DNA of 64,000 nt, taken from Vineibacter terrae (GTDB lineage: Bacteria > Pseudomonadota > Alphaproteobacteria > Reyranellales > Reyranellaceae). The translations under genes and the position numbers were made by a program. The DNA is taken from positions 186,001 through 250,000 of the forward strand of contig NZ_VDUZ01000003.1 of the NCBI RefSeq assembly GCF_008039615.1, given 5' to 3'. Positions 16,715-24,910 of this stretch are shown piece by piece. The notes below the pieces were generated by a model, which was not told the origin of the DNA, did not search any database, and saw only the letters and a list, made by a program, of their open reading frames with translations. Position 1 is the stretch's first letter; every line of letters begins with the position of its first letter.

Positions 16715-17365
16715 GTGAGGGCGCCGGCCATGCCGTCGATCAGGTCCTCGATGGCACCGCGCGCCTGGGTGCGCCTGGCTTCGGGCCGGCGCATCGACCT
16801 GCTCAATCCCTCGCCGCTCGACTTCGAGGACGAGGACATCGCCATCGGCCTGTCGCGCACGCCGCGTTGGGGCGGCCATTCGGTCTGGGAGTGGCCGCTG
16901 TCGGTGGCGCAGCATTCCATCCAGGTGCTGGAGCTGGCCAAGGCCAGGAGCCCGCAGGGGCTGGCCGTGCCGCTGCAGCGTGCGGCGCTGCTGCACGACG
17001 CGTCGGAGGGGCTGATGGCCTTCGACCCGATCTCGCCGGTGAAGCCGTTCCTGGGGCCGGGCTACCAGGCGCTGGATGCGCGCCTGCAGGCGGCGATCCA
17101 TGTCCGCTATGGGCTGCCGGCGAGCCTGCCGGCGGACTGGATCGCCATGATCAAGGACGCCGACAAGGCCTCGGCCGCGGCCGAGGCGCGCCATGTCGCG
17201 GGCTGGACGGTGCAGGAGATCCGCCAGGCGCTGGGCATCACGGCGCGGCCGCCGGCCGAGGATCCGCTGGCGCGCCGCTACGGCTGCACGCCCTGGGAGC
17301 CATGGCCGGCGCGCACCGCCGCCGAGCATTTCCGCGCCGCGCTGGCGGCCCTGGGGCCGCCATGA
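16715..17365 (+). CDS. HD-domain phosphohydrolase (YfbR-like)
   Basis: This is a 216-residue protein with an HD metal-dependent phosphohydrolase core: SVAQHSIQVLELA, then RAALLHDASEGLMAFDPISP, and later IKDADKASAAAEARHV. The set H...HD...D is what 5'-nucleotidases of the YfbR type and related hydrolases use. It starts three bases after the M81 gene stop (GTG 16715); in-frame ATGs at 16730 and 16751 are alternatives, and the first strongly structured residues (WVRLASGRRIDLLNPSP) come just after the last. The substrate is probably a nucleotide, but this is inferred. Confidence 0.8.
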   Translation: MRAPAMPSIRSSMAPRAWVRLASGRRIDLLNPSPLDFEDEDIAIGLSRTPRWGGHSVWEWPLSVAQHSIQVLELAKARSPQGLAVPLQRAALLHDASEGLMAFDPISPVKPFLGPGYQALDARLQAAIHVRYGLPASLPADWIAMIKDADKASAAAEARHVAGWTVQEIRQALGITARPPAEDPLARRYGCTPWEPWPARTAAEHFRAALAALGPP

Positions 17366-17370
17366 GCCGG

Positions 17371-18144
17371 CTAGGGCTTGCTGCCGACCAGGGCGAACAT
17401 CGCGCCCTGCGGGTCCATGCCCTGGATGATCCAGTCGCCGCCCGGGACCTGCATCGGCCCCATCAGGATCTGGCCGCCGGCATCCTTGACGCGCCCGCCG
17501 GCGGCGTCGATGTCGCCGACGTTGAAGTAGTACAGCCAGAACGGGAAGGGCATCTCGGCCGGCTTGTTGAACATGCCGCCGGTCGGCTCGCCGCCTTTGC
17601 CGAACAGCTGGTAGGTGCCCATCGGGCCGATGTCGACGGCGTCGAGCTTCTGCCAGCCGAACAGCGCGCTGTAGAAGGTGAGCGCCTTCTGCCAGTCGAC
17701 GGCGAGCAGCTCATGCCAGCCGGTGCGGCCGGGCGTGCCCGGCGCCGGTGGCGCCGACGCGTCGGACGTCTTCGACTTGAAGAGCGCGATCGTCGCCGCC
17801 TGCGGATCACTGATGATCGCGAAGCGGCCGACCTCGGGGATGTCCGTGGGCGGAACGATCACGCTGCCGCCCAGCTGCCCGGCCCGGCTGGCGCTGGCAT
17901 CGACGTCGTCGACCGCGACGTAGCCGATCCAGTGCGGCGGCGCGCCCATCTTGCGCGCTTCCTCGGGCAGGGTCAGCAGGCCGCCCATCGGCGTCTCGCC
18001 GGCGGTGAACATGGTGTAGGTCATGCCGGGCATCGGCATGTCCTGCGTGCCCCAGCCCACGACCTTGCCGTAGAAGGCCTTGGCGGCTTCCGTGTCGGTC
18101 GTCATCAGCTCGTACCAGACGAAACGGCCTTGCGTGTCGGTCAT
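17371..18144 (-). CDS. VOC-superfamily (glyoxalase-like) protein with two modules
   Basis: This is a 257-residue cytosolic protein made of two vicinal-oxygen-chelate modules: residues 8-125 (FVWYELMTTDTEAAKAFYGK through FAIISDPQAATIALFK) and 140-255 (GWHELLAVDWQKALTFYSAL through GAMFALVGSKP). This tandem form is common in actinobacterial and proteobacterial hydroxylase-like or antibiotic-resistance-like VOC proteins without assigned reactions. It converges with the HD-hydrolase gene, leaving five bases between stops, and is followed upstream by a lipoprotein gene on the same strand. Confidence 0.85.
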   Translation of the reverse strand: MTDTQGRFVWYELMTTDTEAAKAFYGKVVGWGTQDMPMPGMTYTMFTAGETPMGGLLTLPEEARKMGAPPHWIGYVAVDDVDASASRAGQLGGSVIVPPTDIPEVGRFAIISDPQAATIALFKSKTSDASAPPAPGTPGRTGWHELLAVDWQKALTFYSALFGWQKLDAVDIGPMGTYQLFGKGGEPTGGMFNKPAEMPFPFWLYYFNVGDIDAAGGRVKDAGGQILMGPMQVPGGDWIIQGMDPQGAMFALVGSKP

Positions 18145-18166
18145 GGCTTGCCTCCGTTGCTGCGGT

Positions 18167-18697
18167 TCAGACGGCGCGCCGCTCGGCCTGCTCCAGCCAG
18201 TAGCTGGCCTGCGCCGGGTAGTCGGTCGACGCGAGCGACTCGATCATGCGGCCCGGCGCACCTTGGCGCGGGTAGGTGGCGCTGGCCTGACGCACGAGGT
18301 TGGCCGAGGCCAGGTGGAAGTAGAGGTAGTCGCCCTCGCGGCGATGGAAGATCAGCTCCTGCCGGCCGCGCAGCACGGTGAGGCTGAGCGTGTGGCGGCC
18401 GTTGGGCGTGTTCTCGGCCAGCTGCTTGACCGGGATGTCGCGCTGGCCGTTGTCCATGCCCATGATCCGCGGCGCCCGCGGATCGAGCACCGAATCGCGG
18501 CCGGAATCGCGGACCCAGCCCACCAGCCGCGCGGCCTGCGGCGACAGCTTCTCCGGCCCGCCGCGGTTCTGGCAGGCGGCCAGGCCGAGGGGCAGCGCGG
18601 TCAGCAGCAGCCGGCGAGAAATCGACAGCAGGCCGTCGCGGCCGGCTGCCGGGGCGATGCGAAGGGGGGCGCATCGCACGTCGAGAGATTGCTTCAT
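18167..18697 (-). CDS. Putative lipoprotein with a twin-arginine-like signal
   Basis: This is a 176-residue protein. ISRRLLLTALPLGLAAC at about residues 26-42 combines a twin arginine, a hydrophobic core and a lipobox ending in Cys. The mature domain (LSPQAARLVGWVRDSGRDSV and later HTLSLTVLRGRQELIFHRRE) matches no family I recognise. It lies 22 bases upstream of the VOC gene on the same strand. The true start may be a later codon nearer the signal, since 25 residues precede the RR. Confidence 0.65.
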   Translation of the reverse strand: MKQSLDVRCAPLRIAPAAGRDGLLSISRRLLLTALPLGLAACQNRGGPEKLSPQAARLVGWVRDSGRDSVLDPRAPRIMGMDNGQRDIPVKQLAENTPNGRHTLSLTVLRGRQELIFHRREGDYLYFHLASANLVRQASATYPRQGAPGRMIESLASTDYPAQASYWLEQAERRAV

Positions 18698-18738
18698 TCA
18701 TTTCCTGCGCGAATTGAGTCGTGGCGCTTCGCGGCCGA

Positions 18739-19416
18739 TCATACCCGCAAAGCGCGCTCGCCGCGCGCTTGTTTCTGGTCCTTGCGCACAGTCTGGGCGG
18801 CCTGGCGCGGCACCAGGCCGGACAGGAACGTGCTCAGGAACGCCTCGCCGACCGCGCGCGGCGTGAGCTCGCCGTCACGGGAATACCAGTGGGCCGTCCA
18901 GTTGACCGCGCCGAACAACGCGCTCGTCACGAGCTTGGGATTGCACGGCGCGATCGATCCTTCGGCGATGCCCTGGGCGATCAGGTTGCGCACGTCATTG
19001 TCGAGCCGCCGCCGCGCCGCTGCCATCTTCGCCCGGTTCTTCGGCTGCAGCGCCTTGTGCGAGGAAAGCACCAGGCAGCGCCCGAAATCCTCCGCCACCA
19101 GCTCGGTGTAGCGAACCAGGAACAGGCTCAGCTTCTCCAGGGCCGGCTTGTCGCTGCTTCGGATCTGGTCGAGCGTGAGCCTCATGTGCTCCACGGCCTG
19201 CTTCTGGCACTCGAACAGGATCTCGTCCTTGCTCTTGATGTAATAGTAGAGCGTGGGCTTCGTGACGTTGAGGCGCCTGGCCAGATCGTCGAGCGACGCC
19301 CGGTCGAACCCGAGCTCGTTGAAAGCCCGTGCCGCCGTCTGGAGCAAGGCTTGGCGCTTGAGTTGATATTGCTCGTCACGCTTCTGAAGCGCTTCGGTCC
19401 AGGCGGCTTTCTTCAC
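18739..19416 (-). CDS. TetR-family regulator (first of three related ones)
   Basis: This is a 225-residue repressor. Its N-terminal helix-turn-helix has AARAFNELGFDRASLDDLAR and the recognition helix NVTKPTLYYYIKSKDEIL (about residues 50-67), followed by a ligand-binding domain with LNWT-type helix FGAVNWTAHWYSRDGELTPR. It is divergent from two acyl-CoA dehydrogenase genes, and palindrome A (19508-19523) lies in the shared intergenic region. The recognition helix is nearly the same as in the TetR proteins at 61560 and 62416. It most likely senses an acyl-CoA or related ligand and controls the adjacent catabolic operon and itself. Confidence 0.9.
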   Translation of the reverse strand: MKKAAWTEALQKRDEQYQLKRQALLQTAARAFNELGFDRASLDDLARRLNVTKPTLYYYIKSKDEILFECQKQAVEHMRLTLDQIRSSDKPALEKLSLFLVRYTELVAEDFGRCLVLSSHKALQPKNRAKMAAARRRLDNDVRNLIAQGIAEGSIAPCNPKLVTSALFGAVNWTAHWYSRDGELTPRAVGEAFLSTFLSGLVPRQAAQTVRKDQKQARGERALRV

Positions 19417-19497
19417 TGATATCCCTCTTCAGCACGGGCGGCTCCCGCGCGATCTGTGCCGCCAATCCTAGCATCTCCTCGTCCCTCGCTCGACTGC

Positions 19498-19527
19498 TTG
19501 ACATTGTTACCTACTGGTCGGTAGATA
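19498..19527 (+). promoter_or_regulatory. Promoter with TetR-type operator, site A
   Basis: TTGACA (19498-19503) and TAGATA (19522-19527) are 18 bases apart and read towards the acyl-CoA dehydrogenases. The palindrome TACCTACTGGTCGGTA (19508-19523) lies almost entirely in the spacer, so a bound repressor would block RNA polymerase. It matches the five other sites listed in this window at 12 to 14 of 16 positions. Confidence 0.65.
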
Positions 19528-19599
19528 GATCGACCAAGCGGTATAAAAGGCCCTGATGCCACGCGGGAGCGTGGGCACTCTTTGAAGGCACGCAGGACG

Positions 19600-20715
19600 A
19601 TGAACTTCGACTTTTCGCCTGAGCAGAAGGCATTCGCCGAGCAGCTGCGCCGCGCGCTTCAGAAGGCGTCGCCGCTCCGGGAGGCACGGGCTTGCCTGGA
19701 GGGAAGCAGCCGCTATTCCGAACCGATCTGGCGCGAGCTCTCGGAGCTTGGAGCACTCGGAGCAGCTGTGCCCGAGGCATTCGGCGGGTCGGGGCTGTCC
19801 TCCTTCGAGCTTTGTGTCGTTGCCCATGAGATCGGTCGGGCGCTGGCGCCGGTGCCGTTCGTGTCCTCGATCGGCTTGTGCGCGCAAGCACTGATGCGGT
19901 TCGGCAGCGATGCGCAGAAGCAGAGGTGGATTCCCGGTCTGGCCGCCGGCCGGCTGATCGGCACCGCCGCCTGCGCCGAAGGCAAGGGCGAGCTCACGCC
20001 GGAGCGTCTGCAGACCGAGCTCCGGGCCGGCCAGCTTCACGGCCGCAAGCTCAGCGTCCTCGACGGGTTGAGCGCCGATCTGGCCATTGTCGTGGCGAAA
20101 GATCCGGCGAAGGAACCTGTCCTCTGTCTCGTCGATCTGCACGCGCCTGGCGTCGTGCGGCGGCCGGTCGAGAGTGTCGATCCGTCCCGACCGCTCGCGG
20201 AGCTGGTGTTCTCGGGCGTCGCGGCGGAGCCTCTTGGACGCGTCGGCGAGGGGTGGGAGGCGTTCGACGATCTGCTCAAGCGTGCCGCGGTCCTGATCGC
20301 GTTCGAGCAGCTCGGCGGTGCCGAGCGGGCGCTTGAGATGGCACGCGACTACGCCCTGCAGCGTCATTCGTTCGGCCGGGCCATCGGTGGCCACCAGGCC
20401 ATCAAGCACAAGCTGGCGAACGTCTTTACCCGTAACGAAGTGGCGCGCGTCCACGCCTACTGGGCTGCCTGGGCACTGGCGACCGATGCGGGTGAGCTGA
20501 CACTGGCAGCCGCAAGCGCCCGGGTCGCGGCGACCGACGCGTTTGCGTTCGCGGCGCAGGAGAACCTGCAGGTCCATGGCGGCATCGGCTACACGTGGGA
20601 GTCCGATTGCCAACTCCTTTATCGGCGCGCCCGGCTCTATGCGCTCGTGATCGGCTCGCAGTTCGCCTGGAAGGAGAAGATCGTCCGGGCGCTCGAGACC
20701 GCGAATGCTGCCTGA
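19600..20715 (+). CDS. Acyl-CoA dehydrogenase, first subunit of an adjacent pair
   Basis: This is a 371-residue flavoprotein of the acyl-CoA dehydrogenase family, which introduces an alpha-beta double bond into an acyl-CoA. The N-terminal helices start FDFSPEQKAFAEQLRRAL, the middle has VPEAFGGSGLSSFELCVVAH, and the C-terminal domain has LQRHSFGRAIGGHQAIKHKL and QVHGGIGYTWESDCQLLYRR, the usual position of the catalytic glutamate. ATG 19600 follows AGGA, and an earlier in-frame TTG has no ribosome site. The second dehydrogenase begins ten bases later, a layout typical of heteromeric dehydrogenases for bulky or branched acyl groups. Confidence 0.92.
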   Translation: MNFDFSPEQKAFAEQLRRALQKASPLREARACLEGSSRYSEPIWRELSELGALGAAVPEAFGGSGLSSFELCVVAHEIGRALAPVPFVSSIGLCAQALMRFGSDAQKQRWIPGLAAGRLIGTAACAEGKGELTPERLQTELRAGQLHGRKLSVLDGLSADLAIVVAKDPAKEPVLCLVDLHAPGVVRRPVESVDPSRPLAELVFSGVAAEPLGRVGEGWEAFDDLLKRAAVLIAFEQLGGAERALEMARDYALQRHSFGRAIGGHQAIKHKLANVFTRNEVARVHAYWAAWALATDAGELTLAAASARVAATDAFAFAAQENLQVHGGIGYTWESDCQLLYRRARLYALVIGSQFAWKEKIVRALETANAA

Positions 20716-20725
20716 GGAGAGGACC

Positions 20726-21946
20726 ATGGATTTCGAGGACAGCCAGGAAGAAGCAGCGTATCGGGCCGAGGCGCGGGGCTGGCTCGAGGCGAACGCCGCT
20801 CCGTTCGCCCGCAGGAACGCCGAGCTGAAGGCCGACCCATGCGCCCGGCTGCAGGTGGGCAAGGCCTGGCAGGCGCTCAAGGCAAGAGCGGGCTATGCAT
20901 CGATCACGCTGCCACGGGAAGTGGGCGGTGGCGGCGGAACACCCCTGCACGAGGTGATCTATCGCCAGGAAGAAGGGCGCTACGGCCTGCCGACCGATTT
21001 CTTCGGCATCGGCCTGGGCATGTGCATCCCCACCATCGTCCACCGTGGAACCGAAGCACAGCGGCAGCGCTATGTGACCAACGCCATCCGGGGCGAGACG
21101 GTCTGGTGCCAGCTGTTCTCCGAGCCGGCCGCGGGATCCGACCTGGCGGGATTGAGGACGCGCGCGACCCGGGGCGGCGAAGGCTGGGTCATCGAGGGGC
21201 AGAAGGTGTGGACCACCGTTGCCCATCTCGCCGATTTCGGAATCGTGCTGACACGAACCGACCCGACCGTGCCGAAGCACAGGGGCCTGACGATGTTCAT
21301 CGTCGACATGAAGACGCCCGGCGTCGACGTGCGCCCGATCAGGCAATTGTCGGGCGAAACCGAATTCAACGAGGTTTTTTTCCAGGCGGTTCGGGTTCCC
21401 GACGAGAACCGGATCGGCAATGTCGGTGACGGATGGAATGTCGCCCTGACGACCCTGATGTTCGAGCGGGCCTCGGCCGGCAAGGGGCTTGGCTTTGCCG
21501 GGTCGCCCGAGATCCTTCGCCTGGCCCGCCAGGTCGACCTCGGGAGCGGCCCGGCGATTGATGATCAGCGCGTCCGCGAGCGGATCGCCGACATGTGGAT
21601 CAACGAGCAGGCGCTGAGGCTGCTCTCCGCCCGCGCGTTGACGGCGTTGTCCAAGGGCGAGGTGCCCGGACCGGAGCAGTCCATCAACAAGCTGGTCGAG
21701 GCGAGCCACGGCCAGCAGGCCGCCTATATCGCCATGGACCTTCTTGGCGAAGCAGGCGCGCTGACCCACGCGGAGCTCGGCGATGACTGGCGCAAGATCG
21801 AGCGCAGCTGGACGTGGGGCGCCGCGATGCGGATCGCCGGCGGATCGGACGAGATTCTGCGCAACATCATCGCCGAGCGCGTGCTGGGCCTGCCGGGCGA
21901 CATCCGGCCGGACAAGGACATCGCCTTCAATCAGCTCAGCGGGTGA
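20726..21946 (+). CDS. Acyl-CoA dehydrogenase, second subunit of an adjacent pair
   Basis: This is a 406-residue member of the same family but from a different branch. It has TLPREVGGGGGTPLHEVIYR, the flavin-contact run WCQLFSEPAAGSDLAGLRTR, QKVWTTVAHLADFGIVLTRT, and a C-terminus with RIAGGSDEILRNIIAERVLG. The two products probably form a mixed tetramer. The start at 20726 follows GAGGAGAGG. An SDR gene follows after 41 bases, so dehydrogenation and later alcohol oxidation of one acyl-CoA are probably encoded together. Confidence 0.92.
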   Translation: MDFEDSQEEAAYRAEARGWLEANAAPFARRNAELKADPCARLQVGKAWQALKARAGYASITLPREVGGGGGTPLHEVIYRQEEGRYGLPTDFFGIGLGMCIPTIVHRGTEAQRQRYVTNAIRGETVWCQLFSEPAAGSDLAGLRTRATRGGEGWVIEGQKVWTTVAHLADFGIVLTRTDPTVPKHRGLTMFIVDMKTPGVDVRPIRQLSGETEFNEVFFQAVRVPDENRIGNVGDGWNVALTTLMFERASAGKGLGFAGSPEILRLARQVDLGSGPAIDDQRVRERIADMWINEQALRLLSARALTALSKGEVPGPEQSINKLVEASHGQQAAYIAMDLLGEAGALTHAELGDDWRKIERSWTWGAAMRIAGGSDEILRNIIAERVLGLPGDIRPDKDIAFNQLSG

Positions 21947-21987
21947 GCGGATCTTCGACAACAGGATGCATCGAGCAGGAGGATGTA

Positions 21988-22812
21988 GTGGGACAACTTG
22001 ATGGACGCGTGGCGATCGTCACCGGGTCCGGCCGCGGGATCGGACAGCAGCTCGCGCTGCGGCTTGCGCGCGAAGGCGCGAAGATCGTGGTGAACGACCT
22101 GGACGATGCGCCGGCCCGCGAGACGATCGGCCTCATCGAGAAGCTTGGCGGAACGGCCGTGGCCTGCAACGGCGATGTTGCGGACAAGGACTTCGGCAAG
22201 CGCATCGTCAAGACGGCGGTGGACAGCTTCGGCGATTGCCACATCGTCGTGAACAATGCCGGCTACACGTGGGACAGCGTCATCCAGAAGATGGGCGACG
22301 ATCAGTGGTATGCGATCGTCGACGTGCACCTGACGGCGCCGTTCCGCGTCCTGCGCGGGTTCTTCGACCATCTGAAGCCCGCCTTCGAGGCCGAGAAGGC
22401 GCAGGGCCGCCGTATCGTCCGCAAGGTGGTGAACGTCTCGTCGGTCTCGGGCGTGAACGGCAACGCCGGACAGTCCAACTACTCCGCGGCAAAGGCCGGC
22501 ATCGTCGGTCTGACCAAGGCCGTTTCCAAGGAGTGGGGACGCTATGCGACCACCGTCAACTCGGTGGCGTTCGGCTATATCCAGACGCGCCTGACGATGC
22601 CGCTGAAGGACGGCGAGGATGGCTCGATCGACGTGCAGGGTCGGAAGGTCAAGGTCGGCGTGCAGGGTGGCCGCATCGCTGCGATGAACCAGATGATCCC
22701 CCTCGGCCGGGGCGGCACGCCCGAGGAAGCGGCCGGATCCATCTATCTCTTCTGCAGCCCCGACAGCGACTACGTCAGCGGCCAGTGCCTGGTCGTGAAC
22801 GGCGGGCTCTGA
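21988..22812 (+). CDS. SDR dehydrogenase of a beta-oxidation-type operon
   Basis: This is a 274-residue short-chain dehydrogenase. It has TGSGRGIG as cofactor loop near residues 11-18, NNAGYTWDSVIQKMGDDQWY, then NVSSVSGVNGNAGQSNYSAA with catalytic Ser, Tyr and Lys, and ends SGQCLVVNGGL. Length and insert resemble 3-hydroxyacyl-CoA dehydrogenases. GTG at 21988 is the start, because AGGAGG lies seven bases upstream. It is the third gene of the operon controlled from site A. Confidence 0.9.
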   Translation: MGQLDGRVAIVTGSGRGIGQQLALRLAREGAKIVVNDLDDAPARETIGLIEKLGGTAVACNGDVADKDFGKRIVKTAVDSFGDCHIVVNNAGYTWDSVIQKMGDDQWYAIVDVHLTAPFRVLRGFFDHLKPAFEAEKAQGRRIVRKVVNVSSVSGVNGNAGQSNYSAAKAGIVGLTKAVSKEWGRYATTVNSVAFGYIQTRLTMPLKDGEDGSIDVQGRKVKVGVQGGRIAAMNQMIPLGRGGTPEEAAGSIYLFCSPDSDYVSGQCLVVNGGL

Positions 22813-22897
22813 CACCACGAGACGCTCCAGGACGCGACCCCGGGGCAGCGGCACATCAACGACGCCCGCCGTCAGTACCGGCGACAGCCGGACTGAC

Positions 22898-22948
22898 GGC
22901 GCGGCCTGGGTCAATCTGGTGCGCGAGCTCGGCGCCAAGGTCGAATAG
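22898..22948 (+). pseudogene. Tail end of a Bug-type binding protein, remnant
   Basis: Sixteen codons before the TAG at 22946 read GAAWVNLVRELGAKVE. This is the usual last helix of Bug solute-binding proteins (pattern W-x-x-x-V-x-x-x-G-A-x-V-E). No preceding homologous sequence is found, so only the 3' tip survives, 27 bases before an intact Bug gene. Confidence 0.5.
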
Positions 22949-22975
22949 CGGCATAGCAACTCGGGAGAAGACGTG

Positions 22976-23980
22976 ATGCAACGGGATCCATCGCGGCGCG
23001 GCTTTCTGCGCCGGAGCCTGGCCATGAGCGCCGCTGTCGCCGGCGCGCCGGTGCTGATCAGCGGCACGGCGCAGGCGCAGGCCTGGCCCAGCAAGCCGAT
23101 CCGGATCGTGGTGAGCGCCCCTGCGGGCGGCCTCACCGATGCCTTTGCGCGTGCCTACGGCGACTACATTGCCCAGAAGGTCGGCCAGCCGGTGGTGGTC
23201 GAGAACAAGGCGGGCGCCAGCGGCATCATCGCCGCCGAGATGGTGGCCAAGTCGCCGGCCGACGGCTACACGCTGCTGTTCTCGATCACGAGCTTCATGG
23301 TGCTGACCCGCGTGCTCTTCAAGAGCCTGCCCTTCGATCCCGACAAGGACTTCGTCTACATCGCCTTCATGGACGGCGGCCACTTGCCCTTCCTGGTCCA
23401 CAAGTCGGTGCCTGCGACCAACATCAAGGAGTTTGTCGCCTGGGCGCGGGGCAACAAGGTCAGCGTCGGCTCGTATTCGCAGGGGTCGTACTCGCACATG
23501 CTCGTGGCCGAGCTCAACAAGGCCTTCGGGCTCAGCATGGAACCCGTGCACTACCGCGGCGAAACGCCGATGTGGCAGGATTTCTCGGCGGGTGCGCTGC
23601 ACGCCGCGACCGGCAGCTACCAGGCCTGCGCCAGCATCCTTGCCTCCGGCACGGGGCGTGCCATCGCCGTGCCGCAGACCACGCGCATGAAGAAGCTGCC
23701 GGACGTGCCGACCTTCCTCGAGCAGGGCGTCACCGCCAAGCTGTTCCAGATCCGTGGCTGGGCGGGGCTGCTGGCGCCGGCCGGCGTGCCCGGCGAGATT
23801 GTCGAGCGCCTCTCGGCGCTGGCGGTCGAGGCCGGCCAGACGGAGCGGATGCGCCAGATGCTCGACACGTTCGGCATCGACGGCGCGGCCTCCGGCCACA
23901 AGGCGTTCGCGCAGCTCCTCAAGGACGAGAACCCGGTGTGGATCGACGTCCTGAAGCAACTCGCGCTGGCGCCTCAGTGA
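22976..23980 (+). CDS. Bug-family tripartite tricarboxylate transporter solute-binding protein
   Basis: This is a 334-residue periplasmic protein. The N-terminus MQRDPSRRGFLRRSLAMSAA is a Tat signal (SRRGFLRR), followed by processing near GTAQAQA. The mature protein starts WPSKPIRIVVSAPAGGLTDA, the classic Bug opening, with ADGYTLLFSITSFM and LPFLVHKSVPATNIKEFVAW further on. A ribosome site GGGAGAAG precedes ATG 22976, and a GTG one codon earlier is possible. No TctA/TctB permease is nearby; orphan Bug genes are frequent in such genomes. The IclR regulator that follows may control it. Confidence 0.9.
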   Translation: MQRDPSRRGFLRRSLAMSAAVAGAPVLISGTAQAQAWPSKPIRIVVSAPAGGLTDAFARAYGDYIAQKVGQPVVVENKAGASGIIAAEMVAKSPADGYTLLFSITSFMVLTRVLFKSLPFDPDKDFVYIAFMDGGHLPFLVHKSVPATNIKEFVAWARGNKVSVGSYSQGSYSHMLVAELNKAFGLSMEPVHYRGETPMWQDFSAGALHAATGSYQACASILASGTGRAIAVPQTTRMKKLPDVPTFLEQGVTAKLFQIRGWAGLLAPAGVPGEIVERLSALAVEAGQTERMRQMLDTFGIDGAASGHKAFAQLLKDENPVWIDVLKQLALAPQ

Positions 23981-24070
23981 GGCGCCGGGCGACGCGAGGC
24001 ACATGTCAAGCAGGGTGACATTGTCTGATATAGTGCCTGCCCCAGCCCGGCAGCGCATTCGAGGTCGCCG

Positions 24071-24844
24071 TTGAAGGAACCGAAAGGGGACAAGGAAGAA
24101 AGGGGAAGCGGCATCAACGTGCGGGCCGCTTCCCGGACCCTCGATCTGTTCGAGGCATTCGCGACCATACGCCGTCCCATGACCGTGTCGGAGCTGGCGC
24201 GGGTCCTGAAGGTGCCGGTGTCGAGCTGCTTCGCCATCATCCGCACGCTCGAGGGGCGCGGCTACCTCTTCAGCATGGCACCGGGCAACAGCTTCTACCC
24301 CACAAGCCGATTGAGCAACGCGGCGGAGGAGATCATCCGGGCCGACCCGGTCCTCTCGGTGGTCGGCGATGCCGTGCGGCAACTGCGGGACGAGGCCGGC
24401 GAGACCGCCATGTTCGGCAAGCTGTGCCGCAACCGGGTCATCCTGCTGGCCGTGGAGATCTCGGCGCGGCCGTCGCGCTACATGCCACAGGTAGGCGACC
24501 TGCGGCCCGTGCATGCGACGGCCATCGGCAAGGCATTGCTGGGCTCGCTGCCCGACGACGAGCTCGACAAGACGCTCTCGCGGCTGGCGCTGGAAAAGCT
24601 CACCAGGCACACCATTGCCGATGTCGGACAGCTCAAGAGGGATCTGGCCGCCAGCCGCCGGCGGGGCTGGTACGTGAATGCGGAGGAGACGGTCGCCGAC
24701 ATGACGTCGCTATGCGTGCCGCTGCGGCTGCGGGGTGAGCACTATGCGCTGGCGATCGCGGGCCCCAGCGTGCGCATCAAGGCGAACCTGGAGGATAACC
24801 TCGATCGCCTGGCCACGACGGCCAAGGCGATCAGCAGCAACTAA
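24071..24844 (+). CDS. IclR-family regulator
   Basis: This is a 257-residue regulator. The winged helix covers residues 15-75 (AASRTLDLFEAFATIRRPMT, then VSELARVLKVPVSSCFAIIR), followed by the IclR effector domain with ARPSRYMPQVGDLRPVHATA, IGKALLGSLPDDELD and the C-terminal AIAGPSVRI. I see only a TTG start (24071) with the family N-terminus. The stretch just upstream, GTGACATTGTCTGATATAGT, contains a TATAGT box. It lies after a Bug gene and converges with the TRAP operon, either of which may be its target. Confidence 0.88.
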   Translation: MKEPKGDKEERGSGINVRAASRTLDLFEAFATIRRPMTVSELARVLKVPVSSCFAIIRTLEGRGYLFSMAPGNSFYPTSRLSNAAEEIIRADPVLSVVGDAVRQLRDEAGETAMFGKLCRNRVILLAVEISARPSRYMPQVGDLRPVHATAIGKALLGSLPDDELDKTLSRLALEKLTRHTIADVGQLKRDLAASRRRGWYVNAEETVADMTSLCVPLRLRGEHYALAIAGPSVRIKANLEDNLDRLATTAKAISSN

Positions 24845-24910
24845 TTCCGGAGCTAGCCAGCCGGCTTGCCGGAGATGCGCTCATAGGCGGCCCGCATCGC
24901 CGCGGCGAGC

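Noticed and set aside
14543-17329. A 928-codon minus-strand frame opposite the M81 and HD-hydrolase genes
   Set aside because: The plus-strand genes have clear motifs and ribosome sites. The minus frame is Arg/His/Gly-rich and runs through a lipoprotein gene in another frame.
24853-24910. Minus-strand LAAAMRAAYERISGKPAG before a stop, possibly the tail of a lost gene
   Set aside because: Only about 18 residues and no specific family signature. It might be chance in GC-rich sequence next to dctP.
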